Below, piece by piece: positions 1-8,142 of a stretch of DNA of 64,000 nt; the first letter of the stretch is position 1, and each line of letters begins with the position of its first letter. Under the pieces are notes generated by a model, which had not been told where the DNA came from, made no database searches, and saw only the letters and a program-made list of their open reading frames with translations. The DNA is taken from NCBI RefSeq assembly GCF_001629735.1, contig NZ_CP015224.1, positions 1,364,001-1,428,000 of the forward strand. The letters are read 5' to 3'. The translations under genes and the position numbers were made by a program. Source of the stretch: Lysinibacillus sphaericus. GTDB lineage: Bacteria > Bacillota > Bacilli > Bacillales_A > Planococcaceae.

Positions 1-29
1 AGAAATAGGAAGAAAGGAATGGAGATTAT

Positions 30-551
30 ATGTTCAAGGATATTCAAAAGTTGTTTGATGATTACAATTTATTTGCTAGACAAATTGCAAATGTAAGATT
101 ATCAAATTTGTCATTTCTTGTATATGAATTTAGAGATAATTATGAAATGCAAGTAGATATAATATTTGCAGAAAAAAGTCAATTTGATAATATTCAAGAG
201 GCATTTTCTGCAATATTAAAAAAAGAATTGTTTGATGGAGAGGAGTGGGATATCCATGATGAACCAAATCCTTCTGATGAACAATGGCTAACCGCGCTAG
301 AAAATTTCTGGATTAATAATTATTACCCCCCCAAAAACATTTGTATTGAGTTAGTGAACCAAGGTGAGTTTCTATGTAGATTTCAAAATGAATTAGCATA
401 TCTTAATGTAACAGAACCAATTGTTAAAGAACTTTTAACTAAATTAAATCACATTGAAACTATTCAACTAATAAAAGGATATACATATGACTACATATTT
501 GGACAGTCTGATAGTCATTATTTTGTGTTTGAATGGGGGATATATGATTAG
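30..551 (+). CDS. Hypothetical acidic protein, immunity-like
   Basis: An uncharacterised 173-residue cytosolic protein with no signal peptide or membrane segment. It is rich in Asp, Glu, Asn and Tyr and ends in an aromatic segment (FVFEWGIYD). The ATG is preceded by a GGAG ribosome site. I do not recognise a named family. Size, acidity and the neighbouring CPCC protein recall immunity proteins of polymorphic-toxin loci, but no toxin gene is visible and the upstream side lies outside the window. Functional inference is weak; the coding call is good. Confidence 0.7.
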   Translation: MFKDIQKLFDDYNLFARQIANVRLSNLSFLVYEFRDNYEMQVDIIFAEKSQFDNIQEAFSAILKKELFDGEEWDIHDEPNPSDEQWLTALENFWINNYYPPKNICIELVNQGEFLCRFQNELAYLNVTEPIVKELLTKLNHIETIQLIKGYTYDYIFGQSDSHYFVFEWGIYD

Positions 552-839
552 TTTATTGACCATGTCTTGATGGTTTTTTGTTATTTATTTTTTATTAAAT
601 ATTTGTGAATGGAAAGTGCACAGTGAACGTCCAATGCTTTTCTATAATTAGTTAAATTAACCTAATAGTCTTCCACAATCATTAGTGCATAGTGAACCAT
701 CTTTAGATAATTGGCTTGAAAATTAATGGAAATAGTTATCCAAATGAAAGTTGTATAGGGTATTATTAAACTTACTGAGTAGTTTAGTAAGTGTTTTGTA
801 GAAAATGACATAGAAATGAGTCGAGAGGTAAGGTGTACC

Positions 840-1343
840 ATGAACAAAATTACGTGCCCCTGTTGTGGCTATAGAACATTGGATAGTGATGGTAGCTATG
901 ATATATGCCCAATTTGTTTTTGGGAGGACGACCCTTTTCAAAAAGAAAATGAGTACGATTTAGGTGCTAACCATGTGCCCCTTGTTGAAGCACAAAAAAA
1001 TTATATTAGGTATGGTGCTTGTGAGAAAAGGTTTGTTAAAAATGTTCGAAAGTCTAATGAACAAGATAAAAGAAATCCGAATTGGAAGGCATTTAAGGAT
1101 GATTTATATGAGCTGGGATTAGTTTGTAGAAGGTTTAAAGAAGGGGTGTATAATATTGCAGATTTAGAACATAACTTATCTTTGATTGATAGTTCAAAAG
1201 AGATAAACAAAATTATAGAACAAGCTATGAATGATATAGAAATGATTAGGTTTTGCACTTCTGACTATAAGCAAAGAGACGAAGCGATAGAGGTTGTTGA
1301 AAAATTGTTAAAACGGTTGAATATTACGACGATAGAAACCTAA
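840..1343 (+). CDS. CPCC-type cysteine-rich protein
   Basis: The N-terminus carries CPCCGYRTL and, about 25 residues on, CPICFWEDDP, which matches the CPCC cysteine-rich family; the four cysteines in two CxxC pairs probably bind zinc. The remaining ~110 residues are a charged helical tail. An in-frame ATG lies at 816, but AGGTAAGG just before 840 favours 840 (167 aa). Family members are often found near toxin/immunity loci, consistent with the gene before it, but their biochemical role is unknown to me. Confidence 0.75.
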   Translation: MNKITCPCCGYRTLDSDGSYDICPICFWEDDPFQKENEYDLGANHVPLVEAQKNYIRYGACEKRFVKNVRKSNEQDKRNPNWKAFKDDLYELGLVCRRFKEGVYNIADLEHNLSLIDSSKEINKIIEQAMNDIEMIRFCTSDYKQRDEAIEVVEKLLKRLNITTIET

Positions 1344-1389
1344 GATTAGATTTTAAATTAAAAGGGTTTCACGTAATAAACTATAAAAT

Positions 1390-1418
1390 ACCACACCATG
1401 ATGTGTGGTTTTTCTTTT
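1390..1418 (+). terminator. Rho-independent terminator
   Basis: Stem ACCACAC/GTGTGGT with a 6-nt loop followed by a T-rich tail. It ends the CPCC gene transcript. Confidence 0.75.
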
Positions 1419-1564
1419 GTATTCATTTCGACGGTGTATTATTTGTAATGTAAGTAGATAAAAGGGCATAAAAGAATCTATTTTTAATAGTCTATATTTC
1501 TTATTCAGGGGATATATGGTAACTTTGGTATGTACATATTTTTAAATAAAAGGTGAGGTATGAA

Positions 1565-2815
1565 ATGTTACATAAGAAATCATCGAACAATAATTTAATG
1601 ATTAAAGCACTAGCAGCGAGTGTTATGACAGCTGCTATGGTTATTCCAGTTGCTACTGAAAATGTTCAAGCAGCACCAGTTACAAAAACAACGTTTAAAG
1701 ATGTAGCTAAATCTCATTGGGCATATGAGTCCATTAAACAGGTCGCTGAAAAAGGGTTAGTAACAGGATATGAAGATGGTACATATAAGCCATCTGCTCA
1801 AGTTACACGTGCAGAGTTTGCAACATTCCTATCACGCGTATTCGATGGCAACAACCGTACACCATCTAAATTTTCAGATGTTGGAGCTTCACATTGGGCA
1901 AATGACGCTATTCAAGAAGGACTAGCAGTTGGATTCATTAAAGCTAGTGATTTCTCAAATAACAAATTTGAACCAAACAAAGCAATGACACGTGGCGAAA
2001 TGTCTCGTTGGCTTGCGAATGGGTTAGCCCATGCAAATGCTGATTATGGCAAAGCGATTGAGGAAATGGCAAATTCAAGCCTTACAATTATTCCGATTCC
2101 AGAATTTTATGGTGGAGGGGTAAATAAGAAGGATATACCGTATATCGGGGTAGCACTTGGTACTGGATTGCTGTCAGGTTATGAAGATTTCTCATTCAAA
2201 CCAAATGGCAATACAACACGTGCCGAGGTAGCAACTATCCTTATCCGCTTTATGGATGCTATGAAGAAAGCTCCATCTGATTTCACAGGGTTAAAAGAAC
2301 TTCGTGAAGTTGCTAGCACAGGAACGAACATCTTAACTATCTCCAACCTAAAGAAATCCGAATACGGATATGAGGATGTTCTTGGTAAATCTCACACGTA
2401 TTTAAATAACACTGGGGTTTCTACAATTGAACATGCAATTTTTGTGGATGTAACGGGTTCTAAATCAAAGGGAATTTTTAAAGATATGTTTTTTGATGAA
2501 AGCAACAATATAGCTTTTCTAAATAAAGGAATGTATACAATCTACTATGAATACACATTCAAGCCAAGTAGAAACGTGAGTTTTGTTGGTATTAAGAATG
2601 GGTCTGATATGAACTTTGCTTCAAACTTAGTAGTAGATAAAAGTAAAGTTGAACAGTTTCATTTATCGTCCCCAACAGGTTCATCAAAGAATGAATTTTT
2701 GAAAGGTGAAACCTATCGCTATTGGGCTTTCAATGGTTTACTGGCTAAACCTGGTGTAAAACTAAGAGGAAGAACAGATGATGGAAGCATGTTCAGTTAT
2801 GAAGTACCGAAATAG
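1565..2815 (+). CDS. S-layer homology (SLH) domain surface protein
   Basis: Secreted cell-wall protein of 416 aa. A basic N-terminus and hydrophobic run ending near VQAAP form a Sec signal peptide. Three SLH repeats follow: TTFKDVAKSHWAYESI...GYEDGTYKP...TRAEF (about residues 42-95), SKFSDVGASHWA...TRGEM (about 100-155) and a shorter third with GYEDFSFKPNGNTTRAEVA (about 190-232). SLH modules bind pyruvylated secondary cell-wall polymer. The C-terminal ~180 residues have no domain I recognise and presumably carry the function. AGGTGAGG sits 6 nt before ATG 1565, so I prefer it to the in-frame GTG at 1553. Confidence 0.88.
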   Translation: MLHKKSSNNNLMIKALAASVMTAAMVIPVATENVQAAPVTKTTFKDVAKSHWAYESIKQVAEKGLVTGYEDGTYKPSAQVTRAEFATFLSRVFDGNNRTPSKFSDVGASHWANDAIQEGLAVGFIKASDFSNNKFEPNKAMTRGEMSRWLANGLAHANADYGKAIEEMANSSLTIIPIPEFYGGGVNKKDIPYIGVALGTGLLSGYEDFSFKPNGNTTRAEVATILIRFMDAMKKAPSDFTGLKELREVASTGTNILTISNLKKSEYGYEDVLGKSHTYLNNTGVSTIEHAIFVDVTGSKSKGIFKDMFFDESNNIAFLNKGMYTIYYEYTFKPSRNVSFVGIKNGSDMNFASNLVVDKSKVEQFHLSSPTGSSKNEFLKGETYRYWAFNGLLAKPGVKLRGRTDDGSMFSYEVPK

Positions 2816-2853
2816 GAGTAGAAAATGTATTTATAGATAATTGTTAAAATAAC

Positions 2854-2893
2854 AAAGAAGACCACTCCGAATGGGTCGTCTTTAAGTTTTTTA
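2854..2893 (+). terminator. Probable terminator after SLH gene
   Basis: AAAGAAGACC/GGTCGTCTTT stem with one mismatch, then a T-rich tail. Confidence 0.5.
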
Positions 2894-3150
2894 ACCGAAA
2901 TAAGGCGACTTTTGGTGACCAAAAGCGACCAACCTCTTATATTTAGTTAACGTAATAAAAAGGTAAACAATTTTAGTTGTATTTTAAATAGTGTAGAATG
3001 TTGTTAAATCAACATTCATGAAGTATCCTGTTCTTTAAAAAAGTACAAGTAATTCAACGACATGATGGTTGTCGCATTAGAGCCAGCTATTCAAGACTAA
3101 TATCGTAATTTGTGAAGCAACCGACAAATGTTAGTCGGTTGTTTTTCTTT
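2894..3150 (+). ncRNA. Gene-free stretch ending in a strong terminator; possible sRNA
   Basis: No credible reading frame. A TAGAAT hexamer at 2994-2999 could be a -10, but no good -35 is seen. A small hairpin (CGACA/TGTCG, 3058-3074) is followed by a strong plus-strand terminator, CAACCGAC/GTCGGTTG with an 8-nt loop, at 3118-3141 and then a T tract. A terminator with no gene before it suggests a ~150-nt transcript. This is inference only. Confidence 0.3.
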
Positions 3151-3242
3151 TTTTTCTTAGTGAAAATCCAAGGGCCACCTGGCTATAAAGGACCCTTGGA
3201 TGATTGACAAAAGAAGTTATAGTTATCTCTTATCACTAATGA

Positions 3243-3452
3243 TTAGCAATCTTCTTTTTGCATGAATGTTGCGCCAACAATGATGAGTAGAATGAATAGA
3301 ATCACGATTAAGACAAATGTTGAACTATTACCTTTGCCATGGTCCATGCAGTAGCCCATGTTATACTCATTACCATAACCGCTGTAACAGCAATTGTAAT
3401 TACCTACACTACCATAATATCCTGCATTTCCTACGTTTCCGTAATATCCCAT
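3243..3452 (-). CDS. YjcZ-family small sporulation protein
   Basis: A 69-residue protein with a Gly/Tyr/Asn-rich head (GYYGNVGNAGYYGSVGNYN) and a single C-terminal hydrophobic helix, FVLIVILFILLIIVGATFM, the hallmark of the YjcZ group of tiny sporulation membrane proteins. Four cysteines (CC, C, C) are in or near the middle, unlike the usual shorter members, and one ends the protein. AGGAGAGG lies 5 nt before the ATG at 3452, so a longer TTG-started form is unlikely. A spore coat or membrane location is inferred from the family. Confidence 0.75.
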   Translation of the reverse strand: MGYYGNVGNAGYYGSVGNYNCCYSGYGNEYNMGYCMDHGKGNSSTFVLIVILFILLIIVGATFMQKEDC

Positions 3453-3637
3453 GAAAACCTCTCCTTTCTTCAATTTATAGTATGTAATTTGTCATTGAAG
3501 GGAGTGGGGTATTCGTCTAATGTCAGCTAAAAAAGAGTCACGGATAGAATAAGGTCTATCCTGGATACATAAATAAACGCCAATGTACTCCAATTTGAGG
3601 TACTATAAAATTAGCAAAAGAAAAGGAGAAATAAAAA

Positions 3638-4108
3638 ATGTTTACCTTTCATAAAAATGATAGGACATTCGTGGAAATCGAAAAGGATATTATGAACTCA
3701 AATCAGGAATATAATTTAATCGCCTATGATCAAAAGGTTCTTGGGAATGAGGATATTCTAGCTATACATGAAGAAACAGAAGAATTACAGGTTGAAAGAT
3801 ACTTGGTAAAAAAAGGGGATGACTTTCTAGCTATTTTGGATTATGGCATGTTAAGCCCCCGTCATCAAAAACCTTGGATCAGTCTATTGGCGGTCCATAA
3901 AAAATATCAAGGTTTAGGATATGCCAAAAAAATATACATGATGTACGAGGAATTAATGAGAAGTCAACGAGCAAACTGTATTCATATCGCAGTACATTCT
4001 ACCAATAAAGGCGCTGTCAACTTCTGGACTTCGCTTGGTTTTATACAGTTTGACGAGAGAATTTACGAAGATAAAGTTATCCTAAGCTTTGAGAAAATTT
4101 TAATTTAA
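3638..4108 (+). CDS. GNAT family N-acetyltransferase
   Basis: 156 aa with the GNAT core: beta-4 (ISLLAVHKKYQGLGYAKKIY) carries the acetyl-CoA pyrophosphate loop QGLGYA, and the C-terminal NKGAVNFWTSLGFIQFDERIY is the usual NxxAxxFYxxxGF region. The ATG follows AAAAGGAG at good spacing. The acceptor cannot be deduced. It is the first of three unrelated GNAT genes within 2.3 kb. Confidence 0.85.
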   Translation: MFTFHKNDRTFVEIEKDIMNSNQEYNLIAYDQKVLGNEDILAIHEETEELQVERYLVKKGDDFLAILDYGMLSPRHQKPWISLLAVHKKYQGLGYAKKIYMMYEELMRSQRANCIHIAVHSTNKGAVNFWTSLGFIQFDERIYEDKVILSFEKILI

Positions 4109-4168
4109 GCATTCTAACTTTACTCCTGTTTATTTTTAAAGAAGTAGAAAAAACAGGAGTGGTATATA

Positions 4169-4441
4169 TTAAAATGTTTTGAATACACCGACGAGAAATA
4201 TAACCAGCCCAATGAGAAATAAAAAGGGGAACAAGATGACCATGAGTCCTACTGCTGCAAAACCGTCGCCTTCTTTTATGCCATACAAAATAGAAACCAA
4301 CCAGGCAAACAGTGGTGCTATGACTACCATTAAAGTGATTCCCCAAATAATGAATGTTGTTTTCTTCGATTTACCCAGACATATAATGAAAACGATAGAT
4401 ACGATTAACACCAAAGCAATAACAACTACGCCAATCGCCAA
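4169..4441 (-). CDS. Small membrane protein, three predicted helices
   Basis: About 90 aa with three hydrophobic segments (IGVVVIALVLIVSIVFIICL, FIIWGITLMVVIAPLFAWLV and VGLMVILFPFLFLIGLVIFL) separated by short charged loops. AGGAGG lies 7 nt before a TTG at 4441, which I take as start; no ATG with a ribosome site is present. No family recognised. It lies downstream of and convergent to the preceding acetyltransferase. Confidence 0.65.
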   Translation of the reverse strand: MAIGVVVIALVLIVSIVFIICLGKSKKTTFIIWGITLMVVIAPLFAWLVSILYGIKEGDGFAAVGLMVILFPFLFLIGLVIFLVGVFKTF

Positions 4442-4492
4442 TTTCAACCCTCCTAATCTGTAGTTAAAGGCTGCCAATTCATTTGGGTGCTT

Positions 4493-5023
4493 TTATGCAT
4501 CCCATAATAGTTCTACTACTTTATTGACATCATCCCATTCATAAACTAGCTCCTCTACTACTTTGCCCCCAATATTGATGTCTAGGCTTGTTAAAAGCTT
4601 TGCGCCAAAATGTTCGTAGAAATATTTTGATGTATTGTCAGCCAACACCTCTACATATATTTTGGAATAGTTTTTCTGCTGAAAGAAAAGAAATAGTTCT
4701 TTCAATAAAAGCTTACCTAGACCTTTCCCTTGATAGGCTTCTAGGAGATAGAGTGTTTCTAAATAAATGGAATTGGGAATAGGTGCTGTTTCCCTTTGAC
4801 TCGCAGAAGAAAAGCCAATAATATCTCCGTCGTCATTTTCAGCTACAAGTATAAATTTAGTTAGATCTTCGAGATGACGTTCCCATAAAAGTGTTCGTTG
4901 TGTATAAGATAATTTTTCTAAAAATTCATCTGGAATTATATCTTTATAGGTTATTCTCCAACTATCGACATGTACTGTCCCAATACCTGTAGCATCTTCG
5001 ACGATTGCCTTTCTAATTTTCAT
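4493..5023 (-). CDS. GNAT family N-acetyltransferase
   Basis: 176 aa. MKIRKAIVEDATGIGTVHVDSW is the standard beta-1/alpha-1 opening, YLLEAYQGKGLGKLLL the acetyl-CoA binding loop (QGKGLG), and NTSKYFYEHFGAKLL the C-terminal motif. GGAGGG precedes two consecutive ATGs (5026 and 5023); spacing favours 5023. Resembles the small-molecule and antibiotic-type GNATs; substrate unknown. Confidence 0.87.
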   Translation of the reverse strand: MKIRKAIVEDATGIGTVHVDSWRITYKDIIPDEFLEKLSYTQRTLLWERHLEDLTKFILVAENDDGDIIGFSSASQRETAPIPNSIYLETLYLLEAYQGKGLGKLLLKELFLFFQQKNYSKIYVEVLADNTSKYFYEHFGAKLLTSLDINIGGKVVEELVYEWDDVNKVVELLWDA

Positions 5024-5209
5024 CATGAACCCTCCCATAATCTATCTTTTAAGTAATATAACATACCATTATTTGGATGGATAATATAAAATAGGAGATA
5101 CGTATCGTGCAAATTAGTGCAGAAACCTACAAACACCGCAATCATTCGTTATTTCTTGGTACAAGAATAAGAAACACATACATATCACTTATGAAATAGG
5201 AGGTTTACC

Positions 5210-5344
5210 ATGAGTAGCAGCTATCAGGTAAGAGACAGCTATTTTATGATTGTTGATCCACTTTCAGTGATTATGATCGGCATGACTTTTTTATTTCTAC
5301 TAATGTTTGTTTTAGTGTTGTGGAAAAAAAGAAACAACGTATAA
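5210..5344 (+). CDS. 44-residue single-pass membrane miniprotein
   Basis: An ATG with a perfect AGGAGG 6 nt upstream (5198-5203) opens a 44-codon frame. A polar head (MSSSYQVRDSYFMIVDPLS) is followed by one strong helix (VIMIGMTFLFLLMFVLVL) and a basic tail (WKKRNNV), typical of bacterial membrane miniproteins with an outside N-terminus. No family recognised. Function unknown, possibly a sporulation or stress peptide. Confidence 0.6.
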   Translation: MSSSYQVRDSYFMIVDPLSVIMIGMTFLFLLMFVLVLWKKRNNV

Positions 5345-5456
5345 CATGCCTCGACTATATCCTTATTAAGGGAGTAGGGATAATTCATCCATCCCAACGC
5401 TTTTATGAAATAAAACAAGGTCTATCTGTATAACCATAATCGAAAGGTAGAGTGCA

Positions 5457-5873
5457 TTGGAAATTATTCAATCTTATCCTATTCAACCCGCAGTGAAAGT
5501 ATTATTATCCTATGCCACATCCAAAGCAAAGGTGGATCAGGCATATGATTTGTATGTACATTCCCTGGCATGGAAATTATATGGCTATTACATGGATCAA
5601 GAACTTGTTGGCTGTATAGGAATTGAAATAGGTGATGCACATCCGTGTGTCATTAAACATATAGCCGTATCGCCAGCGCATCGTGGGAAAGGAATTGGGC
5701 GTAGGATGGTTCAGTCTATTCACCATCATCATTCATTTTCTTCCATTTATGCCGAAACGGATAGAGATGCTGTGATTTTTTATAAAAAGATAGGATTTCA
5801 CATGACAAGTTTAGGAGAAAAATACCCAGGTGTGGAGCGGTTTGCCTGCCTATTAACGGGTCCTACATTGTAG
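5457..5873 (+). CDS. GNAT family N-acetyltransferase
   Basis: 138 aa. The core IKHIAVSPAHRGKGIGRRMVQ contains the acetyl-CoA loop RGKGIG, followed by AVIFYKKIGF. Only a TTG at 5457 fits as start; AAAGG lies 9 nt upstream. A short GNAT of the type that acetylates small amines; the substrate is unknown. Confidence 0.8.
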   Translation: MEIIQSYPIQPAVKVLLSYATSKAKVDQAYDLYVHSLAWKLYGYYMDQELVGCIGIEIGDAHPCVIKHIAVSPAHRGKGIGRRMVQSIHHHHSFSSIYAETDRDAVIFYKKIGFHMTSLGEKYPGVERFACLLTGPTL

Positions 5874-5939
5874 CATACAGCTTTCAATTAAATACGTCAT
5901 AAATTATCCATCTACATAGGGAAGAAAGGAGCGGCATCT

Positions 5940-6068
5940 ATTAAAAAGATTTTCGGAGTGCTAGTAATTGGTCCCTTTACCTTATCCTTAAGAGAGAACA
6001 ATGTGAAACGTCATCGTTATGGGGAAATTTATGGTGCGGTAGTGAACAGTTATTTAAAAAAAATTTAA
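5940..6068 (+). CDS. Possible 42-codon ORF with ATT start
   Basis: AAGGAG at 5926-5931 is followed 8 nt later by ATT, which opens a protein-like frame beginning (M)KKIFGVLVIGPFTLSLREN and ending YGEIYGAVVNSYLKKI, 19 nt before the serine hydrolase gene. No ATG, GTG or TTG fits. Either a real gene with a rare start codon or the fragment of a longer gene. No family recognised. Confidence 0.3.
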   Translation: MKKIFGVLVIGPFTLSLRENNVKRHRYGEIYGAVVNSYLKKI

Positions 6069-6087
6069 TTAAATTAGGAGAAAATGG

Positions 6088-7116
6088 ATGAATACAAATT
6101 TAGATAACATCATACTGGACATTCAACAGAAGATTAATTTTTCAGGTACCGTGCTTGTAGAGAATCCAAAGCAGGGTATCGTAGTCAACCAAAGTTTTGG
6201 GTATGCAAATCGTTCTGAGGAAATCAAAAATCATGCAAAAACTCGTTTTGGTATTGCCTCTGGCTGTAAGATTTTTACTGCAATAGCTATTTGTCAGCTA
6301 ATAGAACAAGAAGAACTTTCTTTTGACACTAAACTATGTGAATGTCTCAATCAGTCATTTCCACATTTTGATAAGGAAATAACGATTAATCATTTACTGA
6401 CGCATACATCAGGGATATCAGATTATTTTGATGAGGAGGAAATGGATGATTTTGAAGAGTTGTGGATTGAAAATCCAATGTATCAGCTTCGAACATTGAG
6501 TGATTTTTTACCTTTATTCCAAAATCGTCCTATGAAATATCAAGTAGGTGCTAGATTTCACTACAATAATGCAGGTTATATTTTATTAGGATTAATTGTT
6601 GAGCATATATCAGGTATGGTCTTTTCAGATTACATTCAACAATTTATTTTTGATCGTGTAAAGATGACGGAATCTGGCTATTTTTCATTGGACGCTCTAC
6701 CTTCTAATACGGCCTTAGGCTATATCGACAATGCAGATGGTACATGGAAAACAAATATCTACTCATTACCTGTCAAAGGTGGTTCTGATGGGGGAGCATT
6801 TGTCACAGTAGGTGATATGGCGAAGTTATGGGATGCTCTGATGAACTTTGAACTACTAAATGAAGCTTTAACGAAGCAACTTCTATTAGCACATGTAGAA
6901 ATGAGTGAAAGTAGTGGTTATGGACATGGCATCTGGATTAAGAAAAATAGTCATCAATCTATTTTGAAATATCATGTTATGGGGTACGATCCTGGAGTAT
7001 GCTTCCACTCGGCATATTATCCAGAATCCTCTTTCAAGGTAGTGATCTGTTCCAATCAATCAAATGGAGCAATCGATATGATGAGAGGGATAGAAGAGGG
7101 GTTATTTTTAATTTAA
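6088..7116 (+). CDS. Serine hydrolase, class C beta-lactamase fold
   Basis: 342 aa. The SxxK nucleophile motif is SGCK (within GIASGCKIFTAIA), the YxN motif is YNN (FHYNNAGYILLG), and GGSDGGA stands where the third KTG/HxG element is expected. LLTHTSGISDYF is the typical HTSG segment of this family. No signal peptide is visible, so a cytosolic esterase or peptidase role is likelier than antibiotic hydrolysis. ATG follows AGGAG. Substrate unknown. Confidence 0.85.
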   Translation: MNTNLDNIILDIQQKINFSGTVLVENPKQGIVVNQSFGYANRSEEIKNHAKTRFGIASGCKIFTAIAICQLIEQEELSFDTKLCECLNQSFPHFDKEITINHLLTHTSGISDYFDEEEMDDFEELWIENPMYQLRTLSDFLPLFQNRPMKYQVGARFHYNNAGYILLGLIVEHISGMVFSDYIQQFIFDRVKMTESGYFSLDALPSNTALGYIDNADGTWKTNIYSLPVKGGSDGGAFVTVGDMAKLWDALMNFELLNEALTKQLLLAHVEMSESSGYGHGIWIKKNSHQSILKYHVMGYDPGVCFHSAYYPESSFKVVICSNQSNGAIDMMRGIEEGLFLI

Positions 7117-7148
7117 GAACTTTGAATTGTACGTAGTCCCTAACAAAT

Positions 7149-7454
7149 CTAAGGGGAAAACCGATTTTGTTTTTTTAGTTTTTTCTGCTTATATGTAATA
7201 TAAGAGGTTTTCAAGGAAGCATAACTACCAATAGCTGCATAGCCATAAAACCAGCCCATAAACAAGCCAGCTAACAGGTGGTGGCGATGGCTGATGAAGA
7301 CGGAAATGAGTAAGCCGATAACTAAAGCGATGAAGGGAACCCAAAAAGGTTTAATATGGCATAGCTTTTTCATCAACTGTGTTAGCATCATCACCACTGG
7401 AACAGCGATGACGGCATCCCAAAAGTTCGTATGTATTAGTGGGAAATGTTCCAT
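7149..7454 (-). CDS. Small membrane protein
   Basis: 101 aa with three hydrophobic stretches: AVIAVPVVMMLTQLM, FWVPFIALVIGLLISVFI and LLAGLFMGWFYGYAAIG. A basic C-terminus (KQKKLKKQNRF) indicates a cytosolic tail. AGGTGA precedes the ATG. The layout, with a Pro-rich first loop, recalls holin-like or phage-derived membrane proteins, but I cannot assign a family. It stands alone on the minus strand. Confidence 0.6.
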   Translation of the reverse strand: MEHFPLIHTNFWDAVIAVPVVMMLTQLMKKLCHIKPFWVPFIALVIGLLISVFISHRHHLLAGLFMGWFYGYAAIGSYASLKTSYITYKQKKLKKQNRFSP

Positions 7455-7550
7455 TTATTTTTCACCTCGATTAGAACTATTTACAACTATTATTTGCTGT
7501 GAAAATTATTTTATACTCAAAAATTAAGAGCATTTTCTAGGAGGTAACAA

Positions 7551-8111
7551 ATGAAATTTGTCCTTATATTTGGTCCTCAAGCTGTTGGGAAAATGACAGT
7601 TGGGCAGGAATTAGCCAAAATAACTAATTTAAAGCTATTTCATAATCATATGACAATTGATTTAGTTAGTCATTTCTTTGACTACGGTACGAAAGAGGGG
7701 AAGAGATTAGTCAATTTATTTCGACAGGAGATTTTCAAAGAAGTTTCAGCTAGTCATTTATATGGATTAATTTTCACATTTGTTTGGGCGTTCGATGTTC
7801 AAGACGATTGGGATTATGTAAAGGGGGTTACTGAGCTTTTTGAATCCAAAGGGGGCAAGGTATACTATGTAGAACTTGAGGCTGCTTTAGAAGAAAGACT
7901 ACATCGCAATAAAGGCTCGAATAGACTGAAGCATAAGCCTTCAAAAAGGGACCTTATTTGGTCTGAAAATGACTTGTTAACCTCAATAGAGAAAAATAGA
8001 TTGAACTCTTTAGAGGACGAAATCCAATTCCCAAACTATATAAAGATAAACAGCACAAATTTAAGTGCGGAAGATGTAGCAAAAATAGTCCAAGAGCAAT
8101 TTCACTTATAA
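7551..8111 (+). CDS. P-loop kinase-like NTPase
   Basis: 186 aa. The N-terminus KFVLIFGPQAVGKMTVGQEL is a beta-strand and Walker A (GPQAVGKMT), then FHNHMTIDLV. The later basic segment HRNKGSNRLKHKPSKRD looks like a lid region, as in shikimate- or gluconate-kinase-like folds. Likely a small-molecule phosphotransferase; substrate unknown. AGGAGGT precedes the ATG. It is single and ends at a bidirectional terminator. Confidence 0.8.
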   Translation: MKFVLIFGPQAVGKMTVGQELAKITNLKLFHNHMTIDLVSHFFDYGTKEGKRLVNLFRQEIFKEVSASHLYGLIFTFVWAFDVQDDWDYVKGVTELFESKGGKVYYVELEAALEERLHRNKGSNRLKHKPSKRDLIWSENDLLTSIEKNRLNSLEDEIQFPNYIKINSTNLSAEDVAKIVQEQFHL

Positions 8112-8115
8112 AAAA

Positions 8116-8142
8116 AACGCTTGGCTCCCAAGCGTTTTTTAT
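8116..8142. terminator. Bidirectional terminator
   Basis: AACGCTTGG/CCAAGCGTT with a 3-nt loop and A/T tracts on both sides. It serves the P-loop gene and the convergent Ger(x)C gene, whose stop codon lies inside the T tract. Confidence 0.85.

Noticed and set aside
6088-7116. Antibiotic beta-lactamase
   Set aside because: The fold is right, but there is no signal peptide and the third active-site motif differs; a general serine hydrolase is the safer call.
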